NCBI GenBank assembly: GCA_004563405.1
Contig: SFTH01000005.1
Location: 1-64,000, forward strand
Direction of reading: 5' to 3'
DNA from: a bacterium
Lineage (GTDB): Bacteria > Bacillota > Clostridia > Christensenellales > Aristaeellaceae
Length of the DNA: 64,000 bases
The notes under the pieces are model-generated. The model worked only from the letters and a program-made list of their open reading frames with translations, was not told the origin of the DNA and made no database searches. This document shows, piece after piece, positions 24,756 through 31,612 of the stretch. Made by a program: the position numbers and the translations under genes. Every line of letters begins with the position of its first letter. Position 1 is the first letter of the stretch.

Positions 24756-25142
24756 ATGAGCGCGTTGCGCATACTTGCGCTTTGTCTTACTGCGGCGCTG
24801 ATCTGCGCCTCCCTGCGCACGACGCATCCGCAGATTGCGAGTGCGGTGGCGCTGGCAGCGGGTGTGGCGGCGATGATGCTGTCCACGGAGGATCTGGGGC
24901 GCTTTGCCGGGGCGGTTCGACAGCTGGAGGATTGCGCGAGTCAGGGAGGCGGGCATCAGATCGGACTGATCAAGATCTGCGGCGTGTCCATGATCGCGGA
25001 ATTTGCATCGGACATCTGCAGGGATGCGGGCGAGGCGGCCCTGTCCCACAGGATCGACGCGGGCGTGAAGATGGGCGTGGTCGCGGCGGCCCTGCCGGTG
25101 GCCGCGGAGATCATGGAGCGCATCGCCGAATTGCTTGCCTGA
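24756..25142 (+). CDS. spoIIIAD: Stage III sporulation protein AD
   Basis: A 128-residue membrane protein of standard family length. Helices lie near 5-20, 26-42 and 105-125; the central conserved block is QIGLIKICGVSMIAEFASD with the DAGE motif. It starts 6 bp after spoIIIAC. Its stop codon overlaps the beginning of spoIIIAE, in whose frame no ordinary start codon exists. Confidence 0.93.
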   Translation: MSALRILALCLTAALICASLRTTHPQIASAVALAAGVAAMMLSTEDLGRFAGAVRQLEDCASQGGGHQIGLIKICGVSMIAEFASDICRDAGEAALSHRIDAGVKMGVVAAALPVAAEIMERIAELLA

Positions 25143-26248
25143 TCTTTCTCGCGGCGCTTGCGCTGACGTCTGTCCTTCTGACCGGGGCGGCTGCGGCGGA
25201 ATCCGCAGCAAGGCGCGCGGTGGAGGAGGCAGACCTTGCCGGACTCGAGGAGTTTGCCGGGGAATATGCCGCTGGACTGGACGTGGGAGAGATGATCTCG
25301 GAGGCGCTGGACGGAGGAATCCTGAATCTGGAGGGTGTGCTCGGATGGCTGAAGGAGCACGCGTGCGCGCCGGTGCGCGATACCCTGGAGGCAGCCGGGG
25401 CGATGATTGCGCCCGCACTGTTGCTGGCGCTGCTGGAGTGCACACTGCCCGGCGGGAGGGGCGCGAGCTCCGGCGCGCGGCTTTTGTTGCGGATGGTGCT
25501 GCTCCTGGGATTTGCCGGGGTGGCACAGTCGGCGATTGCCGCTGCGGAGCGCTGCCTTCAGGTGGCGGCGCGCTTTGCGGATGCAGCCGCTCCAGCCATC
25601 GCCGCGCTTTTGACCGCAATGGGCATGACGGGAGTGGCGGCGCTGGTCTCTCCGGCAGCCGCGCTGGCGGGGGACGCGGCGGAAAACCTGTTTCTCAGGT
25701 GCGGGATACCGCTGTGCAGGTGGGCGCTCTGTTGCGCGATTGCGGGGAATCTGAGCGCAGCAGTTGCGTTGAACCGCGTCACCCGGCTTATGCGCAAGGC
25801 GGCAAACTGGGGCGCGGGATTGGCGACGACGCTGTTCACGGCGCTTCTGACGCTTCAGGGGAGCGTGACGGAGGCGGCGGACGGCGTGGCCGTGCGGGCG
25901 GCGAAGTATGCCGTGGACAGCGCTGCGCCGGTGATCGGAAGCGGCGTCTCCGACGCCTGGGAGAGCTATGTGGCGGGGCTGATGGCGGCGAAGGGCGCGG
26001 TGGGCGTGAGCGGCATCGCGACGCTGCTTGCGGCGGGCTTTGAGCCGGTCGCGATCTGTGCGACCGGGATGCTCGCGCTGAATCTCGCAGCGGCGCTGCT
26101 GGAGGCGCTGGGCGAACGGGAGGCTGCGCGCGCCGCAGGAGAGATGGGCGGCGTGTGCCAGATGGCGCTGTCGCTCGGCACGGGCGCGCTGGCCATTGCG
26201 ACGGTTCTGTTGGGCGCGGCCATGGCGGCGGGGCGAAGCCTGATCTGA
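25139..26248 (+). CDS. spoIIIAE: Stage III sporulation protein AE, unusual start codon
   Basis: About 369 residues (B. subtilis: 399). A signal-peptide-like N-terminus (LIFLAALALTSVLL, then AAAAES) leads into a polytopic membrane protein with many Ala/Leu helices and a central block around FTALLTLQGSV, characteristic of SpoIIIAE. The frame is intact, but no ATG, GTG or TTG lies near the expected start. Candidates are CTG at 25139, whose overlap CTGA with the spoIIIAD stop mimics the usual ATGA coupling, and ATT at 25130, which has GGAG 11 nt upstream. I use CTG. The C-terminus is normal and the ribosome binding site of the next small gene follows. Confidence 0.85.
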   Translation: MIFLAALALTSVLLTGAAAAESAARRAVEEADLAGLEEFAGEYAAGLDVGEMISEALDGGILNLEGVLGWLKEHACAPVRDTLEAAGAMIAPALLLALLECTLPGGRGASSGARLLLRMVLLLGFAGVAQSAIAAAERCLQVAARFADAAAPAIAALLTAMGMTGVAALVSPAAALAGDAAENLFLRCGIPLCRWALCCAIAGNLSAAVALNRVTRLMRKAANWGAGLATTLFTALLTLQGSVTEAADGVAVRAAKYAVDSAAPVIGSGVSDAWESYVAGLMAAKGAVGVSGIATLLAAGFEPVAICATGMLALNLAAALLEALGEREAARAAGEMGGVCQMALSLGTGALAIATVLLGAAMAAGRSLI

Positions 26249-26263
26249 GGGGAGGATGGCGCG

Positions 26264-26431
26264 ATGCGACAGGCAATCGAGGCGGTGACGGGCCTGTGTC
26301 TGATGGCAGCGCTGTGCGAACAGCTGCTGGACGGAAGCCGGTACTTTGGTGCGGTGCGCCTGGCGCTGGGGCTGGAAATCGCATGGTTGGCGGTTTCGCT
26401 GTTGGATCAGGTGCGCCATGTGCTGAACTGA
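26264..26431 (+). CDS. spoIIIAF: Minimal SpoIIIAF-like protein (membrane part only)
   Basis: A 55-residue protein in the position of spoIIIAF. It has two hydrophobic helices (about 5-20 and 30-48) around a polar turn LLDGSRYFG, matching the membrane N-terminus of SpoIIIAF. Family members are normally about 200 residues, with a C-terminal ring-building-like domain that is wholly absent here. GGGGAGGATGG lies upstream, and 16 bp later the stop is followed directly by the spoIIIAG signals, so there is no room for the missing domain. The reading frame is clean and gives no sign of a pseudogene. Identity rests on operon position plus hydrophobicity pattern. Confidence 0.65.
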   Translation: MRQAIEAVTGLCLMAALCEQLLDGSRYFGAVRLALGLEIAWLAVSLLDQVRHVLN

Positions 26432-26447
26432 ACGGGGAAGGTGCAAG

Positions 26448-26780
26448 TTGAAGCAGCTGTTCGAGGCGCTCAAATCCGCGCGGAACATGGAAATACTGAT
26501 CCTGATCGCCATGCTGTGCGCATTGTTCGTTATGTGGATGGGCGGCGCGGCCCAGCCGGATGGGGAGGAGGCGCGCATGGAGCGCCTGCTCTCCGGCATC
26601 GAGGGCGCGGGAAAGGTTTCCGTCATGATCGCCCAGGGAAGCGACGGAGAAATTGGGGGCGTCGTCGTGGTCTCCTCCGGCGCGGACGACATTCGGGTGA
26701 AGCTGGAGCTGCAGCGGGTGGTTCGGACGCTGACCGGACTCGAGCTGGAAAAGATCGAAATCGTGAAATCAAGGGACTAG
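26448..26780 (+). CDS. spoIIIAG: Stage III sporulation protein AG, short form
   Basis: A 110-residue protein (B. subtilis: 229). One membrane helix (about 16-33) is followed by the conserved part of SpoIIIAG: ERLLSGIEGAGKVSVMI and then GVVVVSSGADD, VKLELQRVV and GLELEKIEIV. The long variable insertion normally between helix and ring domain is missing. The start is TTG at 26448 behind GGGGAAGGTG. SpoIIIAG forms a large ring in the channel across the intermembrane space. Confidence 0.88.
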   Translation: MKQLFEALKSARNMEILILIAMLCALFVMWMGGAAQPDGEEARMERLLSGIEGAGKVSVMIAQGSDGEIGGVVVVSSGADDIRVKLELQRVVRTLTGLELEKIEIVKSRD

Positions 26781-26790
26781 GGGGGAGCGC

Positions 26791-27273
26791 ATGCGGCGGA
26801 TCGTCAAGAATCTCACATGGATGGCGCTGGTGGTGCTCGCGCTGTGCATGGCGGTCGTGATTTACGCCGGAGTCAGGCAGATGCGCACGGACGTGGAGGC
26901 GGAACCCACGGGCGCGATTGCGCAACCGAGCGAGGCGGAGAGATTCCGAACCCTCCGGGAGCAGCTTCGGGCGATGGAGAAGGCACAACTCAACGACGTG
27001 GCCCACGGCGCGGACACGGACGAGGAGCTCAAGGCCATGGCCCAACGGCAGCTGCTCGAGCTGTGCACGCGCGAGGAGCAGGAGCTGACGTTGGAGGGCG
27101 TACTGGAGATGCAGGGCTACTGCGAGCCCGTGGTCACGGTGCACGCGTCTTCCGTGAACGTGCTCATCCGCGCGGAGGTGATCACCCGGCAGGAGAGCGC
27201 GGCGATTCTGGAGCTGGTGTGCCGGGAAACCGGCGCGCAGGCGGGCAATGTTAAGATCATTCCGGTAAATTAA
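26791..27273 (+). CDS. spoIIIAH: Stage III sporulation protein AH
   Basis: A 160-residue protein (B. subtilis: 218). A single N-terminal membrane helix (about 9-27) is followed by a coiled-coil-like helix with REQLRAMEKAQL, then the ring-building-motif domain at the C-terminus (VVTVHASSVNVLIRAE, AAILELVC, KIIPVN). SpoIIIAH sits in the mother-cell membrane and pairs with forespore SpoIIQ. The start follows GGGGGAG. It is last in the operon; 70 bp later a sigma-A promoter begins the next unit. Confidence 0.92.
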   Translation: MRRIVKNLTWMALVVLALCMAVVIYAGVRQMRTDVEAEPTGAIAQPSEAERFRTLREQLRAMEKAQLNDVAHGADTDEELKAMAQRQLLELCTREEQELTLEGVLEMQGYCEPVVTVHASSVNVLIRAEVITRQESAAILELVCRETGAQAGNVKIIPVN

Positions 27274-27285
27274 GCGAAAATTGCA

Positions 27286-27314
27286 TTGCGCTTTGTTCCC
27301 CAATCTGTTATAAT
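27286..27314 (+). promoter_or_regulatory. Sigma-A promoter of the asp23-amaP unit
   Basis: TTGCGC (27286-27291) and TATAAT (27309-27314) are 17 bp apart. It separates vegetative expression of the downstream genes from the sporulation operon upstream. Confidence 0.75.
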
Positions 27315-27344
27315 ACGATCAGGCTGACAAAGGAGGTCTGTGAT

Positions 27345-27908
27345 ATGAGTGAGAATTACCAGCCTGACGTCAAGCTGGATGAAAACCCGAACGGCACGGT
27401 TTCCTTCGCAACGGAAGTGGTTGCGACCATCGCCGGTCTCGCGGCGACCGAGGTTGAGGGCGTGGCCAGCATGTCCTCCCAGAACGGCGGCCTGGCCGAT
27501 ATGTTTTCCCGCAAGAACACGCGCAATTTCACCAAGGGCGTGCGCATTGATCTGGATGGAAACAAGGTGACGGTCGACATCACCATCGTGGTGGAATACG
27601 GCTCTCCAGTGCCCGACGTCGCCCGCAGCATTCAGGAGAACGTCAAGAAGGCCATCGAGACCATGAGCGGTCTGGATGTTCACGCGGTGGACGTGCACGT
27701 CTCCGGCGTGAGCTTTGAGCGCGAGCAGCGCGCCAACGCAGAGCTGGACGAGCAGCGCAGGAAGATGCTGGAGAAGTCCGAGGCAGAGGCGGAGACGAGC
27801 GCTCAGGAGGAACCGGCCGAGGCGGAAGAGCCCGAAGCGGAAGAGGAACCTGAGGAGGAAGCCGAAGAGGCGGATGACGAGGAAGAGGACGCGGCGGACG
27901 GGGAATAA
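27345..27908 (+). CDS. Asp23/Gls24 family envelope stress response protein (YqhY-like)
   Basis: A 187-residue protein. Residues 10-125 form the Asp23 domain (GTVSFATEVVATIAG, VEGVASMS, KGVRIDLDGNKVTVDI, VHVSGVSFE). The last 40 residues are a strongly acidic Glu/Ala tail, not a usual part of the family. In Clostridia and Bacilli the gene often lies near fatty acid synthesis genes and nusB; here acc genes are missing. A perfect AAAGGAGGT precedes the ATG. The AmaP-like protein encoded next probably anchors it at the membrane. Confidence 0.92.
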   Translation: MSENYQPDVKLDENPNGTVSFATEVVATIAGLAATEVEGVASMSSQNGGLADMFSRKNTRNFTKGVRIDLDGNKVTVDITIVVEYGSPVPDVARSIQENVKKAIETMSGLDVHAVDVHVSGVSFEREQRANAELDEQRRKMLEKSEAEAETSAQEEPAEAEEPEAEEEPEEEAEEADDEEEDAADGE

Positions 27909-27947
27909 GCGCGCGTACGGCCTCCGTTCCTCATGGAGGATAAGAGT

Positions 27948-28694
27948 ATGAAATTGAATTTTGGCAGGAAGCTGGTGCTGTTTTTGCACTGGCTGATGTC
28001 TCTGGTTGCCTGCGCGCTCGTCGTGCTGTTCTGCGTTTGGCCGCAGTGCATGCAGGCGTTCTTCTCCGGCATGTATGCGACGATCGGGAAGCTTCAGGCG
28101 GATGCGGCGGGCATCGCGCTGCTGGCCGTCTATGTGCTGTTGGCGGTGGCGAGCGTCGTGATCATCTTCTCCGGTCGCCGCCGCAGTGAGCGCGGCTTCA
28201 TTACCGTGGATTCCAGCGACGCAGGGCGCACCCGCATCGCTGTGGGCGCCGTCGAGCAGATGATCCGCCAGGCCGTGCGCGGCGTGGACGGCATTGCGGA
28301 GATGAAGGCGGGCATCGTCAACAGCGAGGATTCCATTTCCATCAACGTGAACGTCGCCATTCTCTCCGGGGCCCATGTTCCCACGGTGACGATGAACATT
28401 CAGCGCGCCATCCGCAGCTATATCGAACTCAATTGCGGCGTGGCAGTGCGCGAGGTCTGCGTGAGCGTGCACGCGCTGGAGTCCGCCGAGGAGGGTACAA
28501 AGCACGGCCGCCGCAAGGGCGGACAGACGCCCGTTCCGCCGCCGCAGGCCGTCGCCTGGCAGCCGCCGGTGACGGATCTCCCCGAGGTGCAGCCGGCCGC
28601 GGCGCAGGAACCGGTTCAGGAGGTTTTTGAACCTGCGCAGGAGGTTCCGGACGGGGACGCGCCGGAGGAGCCCCAGGACGCGGAGAACGAATAA
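27948..28694 (+). CDS. amaP: Alkaline shock response membrane anchor protein AmaP-like
   Basis: A 248-residue protein. Two N-terminal membrane helices (about 7-30 and 45-68) are followed by an Asp23-like cytoplasmic domain (ERGFITVDSSDAG to about 180), then a Pro/Gln/Glu-rich tail longer than usual. AmaP tethers Asp23 to the membrane in Staphylococcus aureus; gene adjacency to an Asp23 protein supports the same role. I chose the ATG at 27948, 7 nt after GGAGGA; an ATG at 27933 overlaps that ribosome binding site. Confidence 0.85.
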   Translation: MKLNFGRKLVLFLHWLMSLVACALVVLFCVWPQCMQAFFSGMYATIGKLQADAAGIALLAVYVLLAVASVVIIFSGRRRSERGFITVDSSDAGRTRIAVGAVEQMIRQAVRGVDGIAEMKAGIVNSEDSISINVNVAILSGAHVPTVTMNIQRAIRSYIELNCGVAVREVCVSVHALESAEEGTKHGRRKGGQTPVPPPQAVAWQPPVTDLPEVQPAAAQEPVQEVFEPAQEVPDGDAPEEPQDAENE

Positions 28695-28699
28695 ACTCC

Positions 28700-28727
28700 A
28701 TGCGGCGGCGCGATCGCGCCACCGCAT
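28700..28727. repeat. 28-bp near-perfect palindrome between amaP and nusB
   Basis: The 14-base halves at 28700-28713 and 28714-28727 are complementary except for one C/A mismatch. RNA would form a tight hairpin without a T tract. It could be a weak terminator, an RNA-stability element or a protein-binding palindrome. Confidence 0.55.
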
Positions 28728-28771
28728 TGATATGTCAGAAACGATACCAATTGAGATGAGGATGAGCCGAT

Positions 28772-29170
28772 ATGGACAGAAAGATCGCCCGCGCGCACGC
28801 GATGAAGCTGATTTATGAATGGGAGATGGGCGGAGACGGCGGCGAGGAGACCCGCATGAACCTGCTCGGAGTTGAGCCGGGCGAGAATGAGGCGGAGTAC
28901 ATGAACCGCATGTTCGAGGGTGTGGTTGTGAACGAAGAGAAGATCGATTCCCAGATCGCGGCCCATCTGCGCGGCTGGACGATCGAGCGCCTCTCCCGGG
29001 TGGATCTGGCCATTCTGCGCCTGGGCGCTTACGAGCTGATGCTGGGCGAGATTCCGGCGGGCATCGTGATCAACGAGGCCGTGGAACTCGCCAACCAGTT
29101 CTCCACCGACAAGGCCGGCGCGTTCATCAACGGCGTACTGGGCAGTCTCTCCCGCGCGGAAGCGGAGTAA
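28772..29170 (+). CDS. nusB: Transcription antitermination factor NusB
   Basis: A 132-residue all-helical protein of normal NusB length. Recognisable pieces are ARAHAMKLIYEWE at the N-terminus, WTIERLSRVDLAILRLGAYEL in the middle, and VINEAVELANQFSTDKAGAF toward the end, the best conserved part of the family. NusB binds boxA RNA with NusE (S10) and supports rRNA transcription. It heads the nusB to recN stretch, although a terminator separates it from xseA. Confidence 0.97.
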   Translation: MDRKIARAHAMKLIYEWEMGGDGGEETRMNLLGVEPGENEAEYMNRMFEGVVVNEEKIDSQIAAHLRGWTIERLSRVDLAILRLGAYELMLGEIPAGIVINEAVELANQFSTDKAGAFINGVLGSLSRAEAE

Positions 29171-29187
29171 CGGCGCGGTATCCCTTC

Positions 29188-29228
29188 AGCCTTTGCTGCC
29201 CACGAGAAGCGGCGGAGGCTTTCATTTT
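29188..29228 (+). terminator. Hairpin terminator after nusB
   Basis: The arms 29188-29199 and 29209-29220 form a 12-bp stem with several G-U pairs, followed by TTCATTTT. The G-U content makes it moderate, and read-through into xseA is likely. Confidence 0.6.
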
Positions 29229-29248
29229 GCACATTCGGCGGTGAAACC

Positions 29249-30475
29249 ATGCTTCAGGATCGGTCGCTCAGCGTGAGCGAGCTCAACGAATATGTGCGCC
29301 GGCTGCTGGCGGGCGACGTATTGCTGCGCAATCTGGAGGTCACGGGTGAAATTTCCGGCTACAAGCACCACGTCAGCGGACACCGGTATTTCTCCCTGAA
29401 GGATGCGGGAGCGCGGGTGCAGTGCGTGATGTTTCGCCAGAACGCCCTCGGACTCAATTTTCAGCCCCAGGACGGCATGCGCGTGCGCGTGCGCGCCTCC
29501 GCCTCCCTGTTTCCCAGGGACGGAAGCTTTCAACTCTACGTCAGCGGCATGGAGAAGTGTGGCGTGGGCGAATTGTACCTGCGCTTTGAGGCGCTGAAGG
29601 AGAAGCTTTCGAAGGAGGGCCTGTTCGATCCGGCCATCAAGCGGGAGCTTCCGGCGTTTCCCAGCTGCATTGGGATTGTCACATCTCGCACGGGCGCGGC
29701 CATACGCGACATGATCCGCATCGCCCGGCGTCGGAATCCGAACGTGGAGATCGTGGTGGCCCCCTGTGCCGTGCAGGGCGCGGACGCGGCGGGCGAAATT
29801 GTGGAGGCCATCGACAGACTGAATCGGGACGCGCGGGCGGAGGTGCTGCTGGTGGGGCGCGGCGGCGGCTCCATCGAGGACCTCTGGGCGTTCAACGAGG
29901 AGATCGTTGCCCGGGCCATTGCAAACTCCCGAATTCCCGTCGTCTCCTGCGTGGGACATGAGACGGACTTTACCATCGCCGATTTCGTGGCCGACCTGCG
30001 CGCCGCGACGCCCTCGATGGCGGCGGAGGTGGCCGTGCCGGTGGCGGCGGAGCTTCGACGGAATCTGCGCGCGGCGATGGGGCGGGTGACCGCCGGACTG
30101 CGCCAGGGAAACCGGCTGCGCCGGTCGGAGCTGATGCGCGTGTGTGCGTCGGGCGCGCTGCGGGACCCCGCGCGTGCGCTGATCCGGCCCCGGGCGGAGG
30201 CAGTCTCAGCGCTCTGGGAGCGCTGCCGCGCGGCGGAGGAGGCGCGATCGCGCGATGCGCGCAACCGGCTGCACCGGACGGGCGCGAAGCTGGATGCGCT
30301 GAACCCGTCGGGCGTGCTGGAGCGCGGCTACGCCTATCTGACCGATGGAAAGAGCGTGCTCTCCTCTGTGGCGGAGCTGGCGCCGGGCATGCGGGTGGAC
30401 GTACGCATGCGGGACGGCAGCGTGCGCGCGGAGATATTGGATCAGAATCATTCGGAGGCAAGCGATGGAAGATAA
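29249..30475 (+). CDS. xseA: Exodeoxyribonuclease VII large subunit
   Basis: A 408-residue protein. The N-terminal OB fold (SVSELNEYVRRLLAGD, VTGEISGYK, GHRYFSLKD) and the catalytic domain (GIVTSRTGAAIRDM, LVGRGGGSIEDLWAFN, SCVGHETDFTIAD) are all present. It forms the single-strand exonuclease with XseB. The start follows GGCGGTGAAACC, a weak binding site. It overlaps xseB by 11 bp. Confidence 0.97.
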   Translation: MLQDRSLSVSELNEYVRRLLAGDVLLRNLEVTGEISGYKHHVSGHRYFSLKDAGARVQCVMFRQNALGLNFQPQDGMRVRVRASASLFPRDGSFQLYVSGMEKCGVGELYLRFEALKEKLSKEGLFDPAIKRELPAFPSCIGIVTSRTGAAIRDMIRIARRRNPNVEIVVAPCAVQGADAAGEIVEAIDRLNRDARAEVLLVGRGGGSIEDLWAFNEEIVARAIANSRIPVVSCVGHETDFTIADFVADLRAATPSMAAEVAVPVAAELRRNLRAAMGRVTAGLRQGNRLRRSELMRVCASGALRDPARALIRPRAEAVSALWERCRAAEEARSRDARNRLHRTGAKLDALNPSGVLERGYAYLTDGKSVLSSVAELAPGMRVDVRMRDGSVRAEILDQNHSEASDGR

Positions 30476-30686
30476 ACTTAACTTTGAAGCGGGCATGCAG
30501 GAGCTGGAGCGCCTGGCGCGTGCGCTGGAGTCCGGAGAAATGACACTGGAGGATTCGTTTGCGGCCTATGAGCGCGCGAGCGCGCTGCGGGCGGCGCTGG
30601 AAAAGCTGCTGGACGAGGGAGACAGGCGCATTCGCGTGCTCACCTCCGAAGGCGAGGAAGAGATGGATGCGGAGGAAATGCAATGA
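30465..30686 (+). CDS. xseB: Exodeoxyribonuclease VII small subunit
   Basis: A 73-residue protein of normal length with the family pattern NFEAGMQELERLARALESGE and LEDSFAAYE. It binds the large subunit in multiple copies. The ATG at 30465 has CGGAGG 7 nt upstream inside xseA, and its stop overlaps the ispA start (ATGA). Confidence 0.96.
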   Translation: MEDKLNFEAGMQELERLARALESGEMTLEDSFAAYERASALRAALEKLLDEGDRRIRVLTSEGEEEMDAEEMQ

Positions 30687-31588
30687 AGACGCTGAAGGAA
30701 TATGCGGCGCTGGTCAACGCGCGCCTGAAGACGGTTTTTCCCGCCCTGGAGGAGGGCAGCTTCCGGGAGGGCGAGATGCCGGAGCTTCTGTGCAGATCCA
30801 TGAATTATAGCCTGCTGGCGGGCGGAAAGCGGCTGCGGCCGGCGATGCTGCTCGCGGCGATGGACATGCTGGGCGGAAATTCCGGGGAATGGCTGGACTT
30901 TGCCTGCGCGGTGGAGATGATCCACAGCTATTCCCTGATTCACGACGATTTGCCCGGCATGGACGATGATACCATGCGCCGGGGTCGCCCCACGAACCAT
31001 GTTGTCTTTGGCGTAGGGCAGGCGATCCTCGCGGGCGACGGGCTTCTGAACGCGGCCTTTGAACTGATGCTTCAGGCGGCGCTCCGGCATCCGGAGCAGG
31101 CGGTGGCGGCGCTGCACGCCGTGCAGGAGATTGCCACCGGGGCGGGCGTGACCGGCATGATCGCCGGACAGGTGATGGACCTGTGGTGCGAGCGCAACGC
31201 AGTCTCCGGCGCGGAGGAATTGAGCTACATTCACCGGGATAAGACCGCCTGCATGTTCATTTATCCGCTCCGGGCGGCGGGCTGGCTGAGCGGCGCGACG
31301 CAGGCACAGATTGAAGCCCTCGGGGCCTATGGCGAGGCCTTCGGACGCATCTTCCAGGCCACGGACGATCTTCTGGACGTGATGGGCGATTCGGCGGAGA
31401 TGGGAAAGACCCTCGGCAAGGACGCGGCGCAGGGCAAGCTTACGATGGTGTCCCTCTACGGCGTGGAGGGTGCGCGCGCAAAGGTGGAGGAGGAGCTGGG
31501 CCGGGCGCTGACTGCGCTGGAGCAATTCGGCCCGGAAGCGGACTTTTTCCGGGAGCTCATTCGCTCCATGGTGAATCGCAGCAAGTAA
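30683..31588 (+). CDS. ispA: Polyprenyl synthetase (farnesyl/geranyl diphosphate synthase)
   Basis: A 301-residue all-alpha prenyl diphosphate synthase of usual length. The first Asp-rich motif is HDDLPGMDDD (about 91-100), followed by RRGRPT; the second is TDDLLD (about 232-237). The GGKRLRP motif near 47 binds diphosphate. It condenses isopentenyl diphosphate onto allylic diphosphates and directly precedes dxs, so precursor supply and chain elongation are co-expressed. The ATGA overlap with xseB indicates translational coupling. Confidence 0.95.
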   Translation: MKTLKEYAALVNARLKTVFPALEEGSFREGEMPELLCRSMNYSLLAGGKRLRPAMLLAAMDMLGGNSGEWLDFACAVEMIHSYSLIHDDLPGMDDDTMRRGRPTNHVVFGVGQAILAGDGLLNAAFELMLQAALRHPEQAVAALHAVQEIATGAGVTGMIAGQVMDLWCERNAVSGAEELSYIHRDKTACMFIYPLRAAGWLSGATQAQIEALGAYGEAFGRIFQATDDLLDVMGDSAEMGKTLGKDAAQGKLTMVSLYGVEGARAKVEEELGRALTALEQFGPEADFFRELIRSMVNRSK

Positions 31589-31612
31589 GTAGCATCGAGC
31601 GAGGAAGAACGA

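Noticed and set aside
28700..28727. The palindrome as a strong intrinsic terminator
   Set aside because: There is no T tract after the hairpin; listed as a repeat instead.
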